From the NCBI GenBank assembly GCA_043769275.1, contig JAYVJM010000090.1, forward strand, positions 1-29,788: a DNA stretch of 29,788 bases. The letters are read 5' to 3'. The notes under the pieces were generated by a model. It did no database searches. It had not been told where the DNA came from and saw nothing but the letters and a program-made list of their open reading frames with translations. The position numbers were made by a program, and so were the translations under genes. Source of the stretch: JAYVJM01 sp043769275. GTDB taxonomy: Bacteria; Pseudomonadota; Gammaproteobacteria; Pseudomonadales; UBA7239. Positions 1-8,710 of this stretch are shown here, in pieces. Positions within the stretch are counted from its first letter, which is position 1. Each line of letters begins with the position of its first letter.

Positions 1-179
1 TAACAACACGCCAAACGCTGTAGCTAGATTAGGCGTGTTCATAATTCAGACGATAAAGTTGGCAGTTGCCTGAAGGTTTGGTGTCCAGAATTGACAGCAC
101 ATGTCAATCGTTGCCGTGCGCGCCAGTGCTGATCCATTTATCATTGTCGCCACACAGCCTAGCAGCTAGCCTAAAAACC

Positions 180-524
180 ATGAATAAGAAACACAGCCAG
201 CCTAAGTGTTCCGCGCTTGTTTATTCAACAGATGGGGGACGAGTGAAGGCAGCCGCTACAAAAATCGAGACTCTTCCAAAAGGGGATGGCTTTATTCGTA
301 TACGCCGCGAAACCGCTGGGCGAAGCGGTAAAGGCGTTACTACACTAAGCGGATTTGATCTTGCGGAAGATGCGCTCAAAAACCTGAGTAAAGAGTTGAA
401 GCAGCTCTGTGGAACGGGCGGCACGATTAAAAGCGGGATTATTGAAATACAAGGCGATCAGCGCGAAAAAATTAAAGTCGAACTGGAATCGCGTGGGTTC
501 AAAGTAAAATTGGCTGGCGGTTAA
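180..524 (+). CDS. yciH: SUI1/YciH-family translation initiation factor
   Basis: A 114-residue protein of the SUI1/eIF1 family, close in length to E. coli YciH (about 108 aa). The eIF1 fold is visible from about residue 40 to the end: a basic RIRRETAGRSGKGVTT stretch, then LKQLCGTGGTIKSGIIEIQGDQREK, which matches the family core, and a C-terminal LESRGFKVKLAGG. In the family this domain binds the 30S subunit near the P site and influences start-codon fidelity; the role in bacteria is not essential and poorly defined. I chose the ATG at 180, because its product begins like YciH and the longer upstream frame encodes nothing like the family. No strong ribosome binding site is visible. It converges on the FimL-like gene with a 29-base gap. 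Confidence 0.88.
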   Translation: MNKKHSQPKCSALVYSTDGGRVKAAATKIETLPKGDGFIRIRRETAGRSGKGVTTLSGFDLAEDALKNLSKELKQLCGTGGTIKSGIIEIQGDQREKIKVELESRGFKVKLAGG

Positions 525-553
525 AAAGTTAGCCTTGCAGGTTATGGCGTAGT

Positions 554-2254
554 TTAGGCGGCGAGGTAGCCCAGTTCTCGTACACGGTCTTCGGCTATGC
601 TGAGTGTTAAGGCATCTTGTTTTTGCACTGTACTGTAGGTTTCAAAAAAAGACTCTAGGCTCATCAGGGTGTCGGCAAAAAGCTCAAGTCGCTGTTTGGT
701 AAGATCATTCACCTCTCCCTGTAGTAGCTGTTCGTCAACGAAGCGAATGCAAGATGCGGTTACAGTAACCGCGCGCGGCATGTTGATAAGAACAAAAACC
801 CCGCGTACGGCAGTAAAAATTTCATTTAAGTTGCTGATTTTGTTTTTATCGTAGGCTGACTCCACGTATAAGGTCACTGCTTGTTTAATTGAGCCCCAAC
901 AAACGGACACCTCATTTAAAGCTACTTGCTCGGCTTCTAAAACTTGGCCGCGTGCTTTCAATTTGTCTTTACTCAATGCTTCCATTTCTGCTAGTTTTGA
1001 ATGCGACAATTGGGCGTTTTTCAGTGCTGCGACGCTGCTTTCTACATAAAGCAGTATGTCGGTTATCTCCATTAACTCACCCGTATTCGCGACGTGTTTT
1101 TCCGTTTCCCATTGGCACAGTTTCTCAACTTGGTCGCGCAGACACTGCCCTTGTGTGACAAGGCCAATCATGATTAAAACATCGCTTACCTTGCGTAAGG
1201 AGGCGATCATTTCTTGATAAGCCGCGACGATATCGCCGCCCTGTGTGCTGAGTTCAAGGATGTTTTTGCTGTTGCGTAATTCCTCTTGTATGGTTTCTAC
1301 TAAAGATTGCGCTGTAGACAGGTCTGGCTCGTGCAAGCGGGTTACATCAGCAAGGAAGTCGGCATCGGTATAGCCCAGCGGCACAACAGAAAATAGGCGG
1401 GATAACTCATGTGCGGTATCCGACTCGGAACCCGATACCGACACTATGTAAACAAATTCGCGTAGTAAGTTGCTACCGTGCTCTATTTGCAAAAAAGCTT
1501 CGCCTTGTCGTAATAGTTGTTTTAATTGGCCATCTAATGTCGACAGTAAGCGTTTGCGCGAAGGGGTGAAGCTCATGCTTTTCTCAAGCATAACGGCGAT
1601 AGCGTTTAATGCCGCCCATAAGGTATTAGCAAATGCAAAACTAGAACACATCGCGTTTATGTGTTTGAGCGCGTGCAATATTAAGTGCTGCGCACGCTGA
1701 ATATCTTTTCCCTGCAACACGCCCAGTACGCCTACTTGATACATATGACGATAGCTGTGTAATGCCTGTACGGAGAAGGGTGCGGCACTACCAGTCTTTT
1801 CTACGGGCGGTACGTTGGTATTCATTTGCAAAAAATGGCTGTCTGCCAACGGCGGCTGCTTATGCGTTGCTCGTAATTCGTTAATAATGGGCAGTATCAG
1901 AATGGGCATTTCTCGCTCATGTTGCTGCACGTACTCAAAATAGCGCGCCAAGATAAAGACAGACAAACTCAAAGTGGTCAATACTTTGTCGCCAGCGGCA
2001 TCCGCAGCACCAGCGGTCACTGTTTTCAACGCAGCGATCATCTCAAACAACAATAAGTCTGCGCCAGTTAATTGAAGCATCTGCAAAACGCCGTGCAATT
2101 GCTGCAAGCAAGCCAAGCTATCTTGCAGGGCATCTTGACTATCGCGCTTGGAAACAAGCTGCTCAAGCTGATTAGTCGCCGCTTGAACGCTGACCAAGAA
2201 TTCACTTTGGATAATATTCAGTGAAGATAACTTGATCGCTAGATGATCTGACAC
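554..2254 (-). CDS. fimL: FimL-like protein (ChpA/PilL N-terminal domain homologue)
   Basis: This 566-residue protein is mostly helical. Its first 110 residues (LNIIQSEF..., then CLQQLHGVLQMLQLTGADLLLFEMI) resemble the N-terminal Hpt-like segment of the type IV pilus chemosensory kinase ChpA/PilL. No CheA catalytic, CheW or receiver domain is present, so it fits FimL, the stand-alone relative that in Pseudomonas works with the Pil-Chp system to tune cAMP and twitching motility (family knowledge). I chose the GTG at 2254 because AGGG lies seven bases upstream, and the resulting N-terminus starts about 11 residues before the conserved LNII segment, as in ChpA. Longer in-frame starts exist at 2320 and 2392, but they add an unrelated leader. 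The exact family assignment is from pattern memory. Confidence 0.7.
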   Translation of the reverse strand: MSDHLAIKLSSLNIIQSEFLVSVQAATNQLEQLVSKRDSQDALQDSLACLQQLHGVLQMLQLTGADLLLFEMIAALKTVTAGAADAAGDKVLTTLSLSVFILARYFEYVQQHEREMPILILPIINELRATHKQPPLADSHFLQMNTNVPPVEKTGSAAPFSVQALHSYRHMYQVGVLGVLQGKDIQRAQHLILHALKHINAMCSSFAFANTLWAALNAIAVMLEKSMSFTPSRKRLLSTLDGQLKQLLRQGEAFLQIEHGSNLLREFVYIVSVSGSESDTAHELSRLFSVVPLGYTDADFLADVTRLHEPDLSTAQSLVETIQEELRNSKNILELSTQGGDIVAAYQEMIASLRKVSDVLIMIGLVTQGQCLRDQVEKLCQWETEKHVANTGELMEITDILLYVESSVAALKNAQLSHSKLAEMEALSKDKLKARGQVLEAEQVALNEVSVCWGSIKQAVTLYVESAYDKNKISNLNEIFTAVRGVFVLINMPRAVTVTASCIRFVDEQLLQGEVNDLTKQRLELFADTLMSLESFFETYSTVQKQDALTLSIAEDRVRELGYLAA

Positions 2255-2402
2255 ATTAGCACCCTGATGTTCGCTCCATTCATTCACACCGTATGTTACA
2301 CAATAGGAAAGCGTATCCATACGAATCCGAAAACAAGCCTGCTGCCCAAGCCGTCCGGCACCTGATGGAGTATAGACTTGCCTTGTCATCACATCCTAGT
2401 AG

Positions 2403-2431
2403 CAGACAGCCTACGACGCATCCGCTAGAAT
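2403..2431 (+). promoter_or_regulatory. Candidate sigma-70 promoter for dxs
   Basis: CAGACA (2403-2408, four of six matches to the -35 consensus) and TAGAAT (2426-2431, five of six to the -10) are separated by 17 bases. Transcription would begin near 2438, about 25 bases before the dxs ATG. It lies in the gap between fimL and dxs, which diverge from each other. Confidence 0.4.
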
Positions 2432-2462
2432 TGCGCTTTTCCCGCACGCATCAACTCTCTTT

Positions 2463-4388
2463 ATGTTCAACGAAATCCCACACTTGCGCCCGCATACGCC
2501 CTTGCTGGATGGCATTAACAGCACCGCTGAGCTGCGCCTGTTGCCGGAAGAGCAGCTGCCAGCATTGGCGAGGGAATTGCGCGAATATTTACTCTACAGC
2601 GTAGGCCAAACCGGCGGGCATTTTGGTGCAGGGCTGGGGGTTATTGAGCTAACCATAGCCTTACACTATGTTTACAGCACGCCTGAAGACAGGCTGGTGT
2701 GGGATGTCGGCCATCAGACCTATCCGCACAAAATACTAACAGGCCGCCGCGAGGAAATACTTGGTATTCGCCAAGCAGGCGGCCTATCTGGCTTCCCAAA
2801 GCGCGCTGAAAGTGAATATGACTGTTTTGGTGTTGGGCATTCCAGCACGTCGATCAGTGCCGCGCTCGGCATGGCACTCGCGGCGCAAGCGATGGGGTCA
2901 AGCCGCAAAATTGCCGCGATTATCGGCGATGGCGCAATGACGGCCGGCATGGCCTTCGAGGCACTCAATCACGCAGGTCATACCAATAGCAACATGTTGG
3001 TTGTGCTCAATGACAACAATATGTCTATATCGCATAACGTCGGTGGTCTAGCCACGTATTTCGCTAAAATTTGGGCTAGCAAGTTCTATACCTCCATTCG
3101 TAGTGGTAGCAAAAAGGTGCTGTCCAAAATTCCATCGGCTTTTATGCTGGCGCAGCGCACAGAAGAGCACATGAAAGGCATGGTCGCACCTGCCACGCTG
3201 TTTGAGGAGCTGGGCTTTAACTACATCGGCCCCATCGACGGACACAATTTGCCCGACCTCGTACAGACCCTCCGTAACCTGCGCGAACTGGAGGGTCCTC
3301 AACTGCTGCATATCACCACCACCAAAGGCAAAGGTTACACGCCCGCCGAGGCCGATCCGATTGGCTATCACGCACTGAATAAACTGGACAGCTTGCCAAA
3401 GCCCACCAGCGCCAAGCCCAAAGGCAAAAAATACCAAGATATATTTGGTCAGTGGCTATGTGACATGGCCGCTGCAGATGAACGACTGATCGGCATTACG
3501 CCTGCCATGTCGGAAGGTTCCGGCATGACCGCCTTCAGCCAGCAGTTTCCCCAACGCTTTCACGATGTCGCTATTGCGGAACAGCACGCCGTGACGCTAG
3601 CGGCAGGGCTCGCTTGCGAAGGCATGAAGCCAGTTGTGGCGATTTACTCCACCTTTTTACAGCGCGCTTATGATCAGCTCATTCATGATGTCGCCCTGCA
3701 AAATCTTGATGTGCTGTTTGCTATAGATCGCGCAGGTTTGGTAGGCGAAGACGGAGCCACTCATGCAGGCAGCTTCGACTTGTCTTATTTGCGCTGCATC
3801 CCGAACATGCTGCTGATGGCTCCCTCCGACGAAAATGAGTGCCGCCAGCTGCTGTACACAGGCTTTACGTATTCTGGCCCTGCCGCTGTGCGTTACCCAC
3901 GTGGACACGGGTCAAACGCCATTGTTGCAGAAATCATGACAGCACTTCCAATAGGCAAAGGCATTGTGCGACGCGAAGGTAAATGTGTCGCCATTCTCAA
4001 CTTTGGTGCGTTGTTACAGCGCGCATTAACCGCTGCTGATAATCTCAATGCCACAGTGGTTGATATGCGCTTTGTTAAGCCACTAGACACCCAGTTGATC
4101 CTAAAATTGGCACAACAACACGATTTGCTGGTCACCTTGGAAGAAAATGCGGTACAAGGCGGTGCCGGTTCTGCTGTAAATGAATATTTGCATGCGCATA
4201 ACATCAGCATTCCCGTGTTAAATTTTGGCCTACCCGACACCTTTCTCAATCACGGCACACACACCGACCTGCTCAATGCCTGCGGCCTAAGTGCTAGCGC
4301 GATAGAGAAAAACGTGCGTGCGCATTTGCATACACTTGGCTTGTTTGATTCCGCGCCCACAGACGCAGTGCGGATGGCTATCGCGTGA
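2463..4388 (+). CDS. dxs: 1-deoxy-D-xylulose-5-phosphate synthase
   Basis: A 641-residue cytosolic transketolase-like enzyme (E. coli Dxs is 620 aa). It condenses pyruvate and glyceraldehyde 3-phosphate into DXP, the entry to the MEP isoprenoid pathway and also to thiamine and pyridoxal synthesis. Seen directly: substrate-site His53 in QTGGHFGAG, DVGHQTYPHKI at 81-91, the thiamine diphosphate motif GDGAMTAG from 155 running to NDNNMSIS at 183-190, and the catalytic glutamate in AIAEQHAVTLAAG. The start is secure because MFNEIP is the usual N-terminus, yet the bases just upstream (ctctcttt) offer no Shine-Dalgarno sequence. It is followed after 55 bases by sohB on the same strand. The common neighbours ispA and xseB are not here. 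Confidence 0.97.
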   Translation: MFNEIPHLRPHTPLLDGINSTAELRLLPEEQLPALARELREYLLYSVGQTGGHFGAGLGVIELTIALHYVYSTPEDRLVWDVGHQTYPHKILTGRREEILGIRQAGGLSGFPKRAESEYDCFGVGHSSTSISAALGMALAAQAMGSSRKIAAIIGDGAMTAGMAFEALNHAGHTNSNMLVVLNDNNMSISHNVGGLATYFAKIWASKFYTSIRSGSKKVLSKIPSAFMLAQRTEEHMKGMVAPATLFEELGFNYIGPIDGHNLPDLVQTLRNLRELEGPQLLHITTTKGKGYTPAEADPIGYHALNKLDSLPKPTSAKPKGKKYQDIFGQWLCDMAAADERLIGITPAMSEGSGMTAFSQQFPQRFHDVAIAEQHAVTLAAGLACEGMKPVVAIYSTFLQRAYDQLIHDVALQNLDVLFAIDRAGLVGEDGATHAGSFDLSYLRCIPNMLLMAPSDENECRQLLYTGFTYSGPAAVRYPRGHGSNAIVAEIMTALPIGKGIVRREGKCVAILNFGALLQRALTAADNLNATVVDMRFVKPLDTQLILKLAQQHDLLVTLEENAVQGGAGSAVNEYLHAHNISIPVLNFGLPDTFLNHGTHTDLLNACGLSASAIEKNVRAHLHTLGLFDSAPTDAVRMAIA

Positions 4389-4443
4389 ACATAGTCGAGG
4401 CAAAGTCGGGCATTCGTTATTTTTTTCATTTTTGGAGTAATTG

Positions 4444-5511
4444 ATGGAGTTTATTTCCCAGTACGGCATTTTCCTTGCCAAGGCGATTACTATCGTCGTC
4501 GCGCTAATCGTTACCGTCGGCAGCATTGTCGCCGCTGGCCAGCGCCATAAAAAACACGAAAAGCAAGGTTATGTGGAGATCACCAACCTCAACGATAAAT
4601 ACGACGGTATGGCGCAGGCTTTGCGCATGAGCGTGTTATCCGACGATGAATACAAAGCGTTCAACAAAGTCGAAAAAAAAGCTAAAAAAGCAAAAGATAA
4701 GGAAGCAAAAAAGCAGAGCAAGCAGGCGGGTGAAAGCGCGGAAGCAATAAAAACGCGGGTTTTTGTCATCGATTTTGTCGGTGACATTCGTGCTTCAGCC
4801 TGCGCACCATTGGCGGAACAAGTCACGACTGTTCTTACACAAGCCACCGCGCATGATGAGATTGTAGTGCGGCTGGAAAGTGCCGGTGGCATGGTGCATA
4901 GCTATGGTTTGGCAGCATCGCAGTTGCAGCGCATTCGAGACAAAGGCATTCCTTTGACCGTGTGTGTCGACAAAGTGGCGGCCAGTGGTGGCTATATGAT
5001 GGCGTGTATCGCCAACAAAGTGTTGTCCGCGCCCTTTGCTGTACTCGGATCGATTGGCGTGGTTGCGCAAATTCCTAATGTGCATCGCCTATTGAAAAAA
5101 AATGACATTGATTACGACACCCTAACCGCCGGTGAATATAAGCGCACGATGACGGTTTTTGGTGAAAATACTGACAAAGGCCGTCAAAAATTTCAGCAAG
5201 AATTGGAAGATACCCACGAACTGTTCAAGGCCTTTGTGTCGCGGCACAGACCCGCAATGGATATGGCGGTTATCGCAACGGGGGAAACGTGGTTTGGCCA
5301 AAAAGCCCTAGAGAAATTGCTGGTAGATGCCATACAAACCAGCGATGACTACCTGTACGAACGCCACCATACCGCACAGGTTTATCAGTTGCGCTGGATC
5401 GAAAAACACAGCGTCGCTGAACGCTTAGGGTTGGCCGCTGAAATGGCATTTGAACGCGTGGCGATACGCAGCTTGGATCGCCTGACAGATACGAATTCTT
5501 TTTTGCGTTGA
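4444..5511 (+). CDS. sohB: SohB-type inner-membrane S49 serine protease
   Basis: A 355-residue peptidase S49 protein (E. coli SohB is 349 aa). It has an N-terminal membrane segment (about residues 8-31), then a lysine-rich linker (about 75-95), typical of the SohB N-terminal domain. The protease domain follows from about 105, with VCVDKVAASGGYMMA giving nucleophile Ser181, and GEYKRTMTVFG giving the likely general-base Lys233. The catalytic domain should face the periplasm, by analogy with the family. The ATG at 4444 has GGAG six bases upstream, so the in-frame TTG three bases earlier is not needed. It probably shares a transcript with dxs (55-base gap) and the nitroreductase that follows. 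Substrates are unknown. Confidence 0.93.
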   Translation: MEFISQYGIFLAKAITIVVALIVTVGSIVAAGQRHKKHEKQGYVEITNLNDKYDGMAQALRMSVLSDDEYKAFNKVEKKAKKAKDKEAKKQSKQAGESAEAIKTRVFVIDFVGDIRASACAPLAEQVTTVLTQATAHDEIVVRLESAGGMVHSYGLAASQLQRIRDKGIPLTVCVDKVAASGGYMMACIANKVLSAPFAVLGSIGVVAQIPNVHRLLKKNDIDYDTLTAGEYKRTMTVFGENTDKGRQKFQQELEDTHELFKAFVSRHRPAMDMAVIATGETWFGQKALEKLLVDAIQTSDDYLYERHHTAQVYQLRWIEKHSVAERLGLAAEMAFERVAIRSLDRLTDTNSFLR

Positions 5512-5566
5512 ATAATCAAGCCGCATAAAGCAAGGGCAACTGCATTTTTAAAACACAGGAATTTTT

Positions 5567-6277
5567 ATGACAAGCACCGCTAAACCGGCCGACAACACAC
5601 TTAGTGAAGAAACAAAAACACTTTTTGAGTCGTTGGTTGCCAGTCGTCGTTCAGTACGCGCTTTTTTGCCTAAAGCAGTACCGCAAACAATGCTGGAATA
5701 CTTATTTGAACTAGCAAGCCACGCACCATCCAATTGCAACACGCAGCCGTGGGTGGCGCACGTGGTAAGCGGGCAAGCACTTAACCGACTGCGGGAAGCG
5801 CTGCCTAGCGCAACGATGAAGGGCGAATTTTCTATGGATTTTCCCTACGAGGGAAAATACACAGGCATTTATAAGGTGCGTCAGTACGATGCTGCAAATC
5901 AGCTCTTTACTGCTATGGGTATAGCGCGTGAGGAAAAAGAGAAACGTGGCGCGGCATTTCTGCGCAATTTCAGTTTTTTCGATGCGCCACACGCGGTTTT
6001 TCTGTTTATGGATGGTTGTTTTGGCGTGCGCGAAGCAGCCGACCTAGGTATGTACGCACAAACTTTTATGCTGGCTTGCACGGCATTGGGTTTGGCCAGT
6101 TGCCCGCAAACATCTGTGAGCCTGCATGCTGGCACTGTGCGTAATGAGTTGGGTATTGCAGAACATTTCAAACTGCTTTTTGGTATTGCTTTTGGCTACG
6201 AAAACAAGGCGGCGGCGGCCAACCAATGCCGCACCCCGCGCGCACCTTTAGTCGAAAATGTTGTTTTTTATAGCTAG
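5567..6277 (+). CDS. Nitroreductase-family flavoprotein
   Basis: A 236-residue protein of the FMN-dependent nitroreductase family. The phosphate-binding signature SRRSVRAF is at about residues 26-33, followed by ASHAPSNCNTQPWVAHVV at about 48-65. The C-terminal half carries the family's ALGLASCPQTSV stretch, then LLFGIAFGYEN near the end. Members are usually NAD(P)H-dependent homodimers reducing nitroaromatics, quinones or unsaturated ketones; the physiological substrate cannot be read from sequence. Shine-Dalgarno CAGGA lies six bases before the ATG. It is the last gene of the dxs-sohB run and converges on the cytochrome c peroxidase gene with a 65-base gap in which I see no convincing terminator. 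Confidence 0.9.
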   Translation: MTSTAKPADNTLSEETKTLFESLVASRRSVRAFLPKAVPQTMLEYLFELASHAPSNCNTQPWVAHVVSGQALNRLREALPSATMKGEFSMDFPYEGKYTGIYKVRQYDAANQLFTAMGIAREEKEKRGAAFLRNFSFFDAPHAVFLFMDGCFGVREAADLGMYAQTFMLACTALGLASCPQTSVSLHAGTVRNELGIAEHFKLLFGIAFGYENKAAAANQCRTPRAPLVENVVFYS

Positions 6278-6342
6278 GCGGGGCTGTCTCTGCGTAGATT
6301 GTATAGTTGCGGGTCGGTCAGTTATTTACGTTTGTGTTTGCG

Positions 6343-7491
6343 CTAATGCGACAGAGCCGATCTGTTTTTTGGTGTTTGCGGCAAGGGATAGCCATCACTT
6401 AGCGTGTTCAAAAAAGCAACCAGCGCATTAGTGTCAGCTTCCGTCAATTTGAGATTGCCCAGTTCGTCTTTGTTGACGTTATCGGGTACTTCGGGCGCGC
6501 CCCATTTTTTATCGGTATCGCGCGTGTTGTAAAACTCAACGGCATCACGCAGAGTTTCAAAAACGCCGTTGTGCATGTAGGGGGCTGTTTTGGCAACATT
6601 GCGCAATGTGGGTACTTTGAATTTACCGCGCTCTTTTTGAGCATCAGCATAAGGCGCATTGGCTAGACCGGTATCGACATAATTTTTACCCGCTGGATTG
6701 AATTTTTTATCCATGGCGTAAAACGGCAGTTTTGCATTGCGTGGCACACCAATATTGTCGTAGCTGAAGTCAGTAAATAAGGGCATTTCCCTTTTTGCGC
6801 CGCGCTGGCTGGGGTGACAAGCGGCACAATTGCCTTTTTTTTCATCTTCGAATAGCTCAAGTCCATGTTTTTCCTGCGCATTAAGCAGCACTTGGCCGCG
6901 CAGATACGCATCGTATTTTGAGCTAAACGGGGCAAATTCTGCCCCGATTTCGTAAGCGACTAAAGCATCGGCTACGGCATCAAAAGCCTTGGGGGTCGAA
7001 GTCCAAATGTCAGAGCCGTATATCGCTGTAAATTGTTGGGCGTAGGGACGTGTTTTCAGTTTTGCAATCACGGCTGCGGCATTAGGATTGCCCATCTCCA
7101 ACAAGTTTAGAAGTGGCCCTGTGGCTTGTTCGTGCATCGTGCGTGCGCGACCATCCAGAAATAAACCGCCTACCCATGTTTCGTCTTTTTGGTTGTAGTG
7201 AGGTTCCGGTGTAAAGCGTACGTAGCTAATACTCGGCGCATTGCGGTTTCCAAGGCGGGTTGGGTTGGCTCCGGCAGAGACTGTCTTGCTAGGGTCTGCA
7301 AATGCTTTATCACGACTGTGGCAGCTGGCGCAGGATTGGCCTGCTGGCTCAGATAAAGCCGTATCCATAAAAATGGCTTTGCCCAGTGCTTGTTTTTCAG
7401 TTTGGCGTAGCTTGGCGGCATCTGCCTGTGTTGTCCTTATTTGTAAAAAACACACGAAAAACAGGCTCGAAACCACCCACCATGCACGCAT
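6343..7491 (-). CDS. Exported di-haem cytochrome c peroxidase / MauG-family protein
   Basis: A 382-residue periplasmic protein. Residues 1-23 form a Sec signal peptide (hydrophobic WWVVSSLFFVCFL, cleavage likely after TQA). Two c-type haem motifs are present, CASCH at 54-58 and CAACH at 222-226, and the C-terminal VPTLRNVAKTAPYMHNGVFETL is characteristic of the CcpA/MauG superfamily. Classical members reduce periplasmic H2O2 with cytochrome c electrons; MauG-like members oxidise other proteins, and sequence alone does not separate them. The start at 7491 is preferred to the ATG at 7503, because the latter's own bases supply GGAG six bases before 7491, and the signal peptide then has a normal length. 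It lies about 50 bases downstream of aroC, probably in the same operon. Confidence 0.92.
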   Translation of the reverse strand: MRAWWVVSSLFFVCFLQIRTTQADAAKLRQTEKQALGKAIFMDTALSEPAGQSCASCHSRDKAFADPSKTVSAGANPTRLGNRNAPSISYVRFTPEPHYNQKDETWVGGLFLDGRARTMHEQATGPLLNLLEMGNPNAAAVIAKLKTRPYAQQFTAIYGSDIWTSTPKAFDAVADALVAYEIGAEFAPFSSKYDAYLRGQVLLNAQEKHGLELFEDEKKGNCAACHPSQRGAKREMPLFTDFSYDNIGVPRNAKLPFYAMDKKFNPAGKNYVDTGLANAPYADAQKERGKFKVPTLRNVAKTAPYMHNGVFETLRDAVEFYNTRDTDKKWGAPEVPDNVNKDELGNLKLTEADTNALVAFLNTLSDGYPLPQTPKNRSALSH

Positions 7492-7540
7492 GAAACGCTC
7501 CATTTACAAAAAGCCAACCGAACTGAGCGGGCAGTATAAA

Positions 7541-8674
7541 TCAGAATTGCGTCATATGAGAATAGTTATTATTTGTTTTTGCGCCGACAGAAATTGTGGG
7601 CGTGCTTGTAACAACATCCAAATTTTGCGCACGATGGCGAAGGGCATGATCTATCAATACCAAGGCAAGCATTGCTTCTGCAATGGGTGTGGCACGGATG
7701 CCGACGCACGGATCATGGCGGCCTTTGGTGACAACCTCAATCGGGTTGCCTGCGCTGTCTACGCTTCGCCCAGGCACATGCAAGCTGGATGTAGGTTTTA
7801 GTGCGATGCTGGCAATGATGTTTTGTCCGCTGGATATGCCGCCTAATATCCCACCGGCGTGATTAGACAAAAATCCCTCTGGTGTCATTTCATCGCGATG
7901 TTGTGTGCCACGCATGGCCACTGCGGTAAATCCACTGCCTATTTCCACGCCTTTTACTGCGTTAATGCCCATCATGGCATGTGCAATATCCGCATCAAGG
8001 CCATCAAAAATAGGCTCACCCCATCCAGCGTGCATGCTCTCTGCGACCACTGTGATTTTTGCGCCTACTGAGTCGCCGTCTTTGATCAAATCTTTCATAA
8101 ACTGTTCAAGTTCCAGTACCCGCGTTGGGTCTGGGCAAAAAAATGGGTTTTGTTCGACATCTGCCCAATTTTTAAAATCTATGGCTATCGGTCCGAGTCG
8201 GCTCAAAAAGCCACGAATCGCTATGCCGTAACGCTCTTTCAGGTATTTTTTGGCAATTGCGCCAGCTGCCACGCGCATAACGGTGGCGCGAGCAGAAGAG
8301 CGACCGCCGCCGCGATAATCACGCAAACCATATTTTTGTGTGTAGGTGTAATCTGCGTGCGAAGGACGAAATGTATCTTTGATGCTGCTGTAATCCTGTG
8401 AGCGCTGATCCGTATTTTCAACCACCAACGCAATCGGCGTGCCGGTTGTTTTACCTTCAAATACACCGGACAAAATACGTATTACATCGTCTTCTTTGCG
8501 TTGGGTTGTGTAGCGCGATGTTCCTGGTTTGCGGCGATCCAGGTCAATTTGAATATCCGCTTCGCACAAGGATAGCCCAGGTGGACAGCCGTCCACAATT
8601 CCTCCAATGGCGGCTCCGTGACTCTCACCAAAGGTTGTCAGCGTAAACAATTTACCTAAGGTATTGCCCGACAT
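7541..8674 (-). CDS. aroC: Chorismate synthase
   Basis: A 377-residue enzyme, slightly longer than the usual 350-366. It makes the last common step of the shikimate pathway, converting EPSP to chorismate with reduced FMN. Seen: the N-terminal signature LFTLTTFGESHG, the RGGGRSSARATVMRVAAGAIAK segment that holds FMN-site residues, and the C-terminal RHDPCVGIRATPIAEAMLALVL. The extra length is a C-terminal tail ending near NNNYSHMTQF. The ATG has a strong GGGGAG six bases upstream. It is 36 bases downstream of the malic enzyme gene and upstream of the peroxidase gene, all on the minus strand, suggesting co-transcription. Confidence 0.97.
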   Translation of the reverse strand: MSGNTLGKLFTLTTFGESHGAAIGGIVDGCPPGLSLCEADIQIDLDRRKPGTSRYTTQRKEDDVIRILSGVFEGKTTGTPIALVVENTDQRSQDYSSIKDTFRPSHADYTYTQKYGLRDYRGGGRSSARATVMRVAAGAIAKKYLKERYGIAIRGFLSRLGPIAIDFKNWADVEQNPFFCPDPTRVLELEQFMKDLIKDGDSVGAKITVVAESMHAGWGEPIFDGLDADIAHAMMGINAVKGVEIGSGFTAVAMRGTQHRDEMTPEGFLSNHAGGILGGISSGQNIIASIALKPTSSLHVPGRSVDSAGNPIEVVTKGRHDPCVGIRATPIAEAMLALVLIDHALRHRAQNLDVVTSTPTISVGAKTNNNYSHMTQF

Positions 8675-8710
8675 GGCAGACTCCCCAATTGGCCTATATA
8701 AAAAACGGCG

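Noticed and set aside
5..39. Inverted repeat AACACGCC / GGCGTGTT at 5-12 and 32-39
   Set aside because: It could be the terminator of a gene outside the window, but the 19-base loop is long and no T-run follows, so I did not list it.
3048..3437. A 129-codon minus-strand frame inside dxs
   Set aside because: It is a shadow of the dxs coding strand with no family resemblance.
7241..7801. A 186-codon plus-strand frame opposite the peroxidase and aroC genes
   Set aside because: It runs antisense through two well-supported genes and has no recognisable domain.
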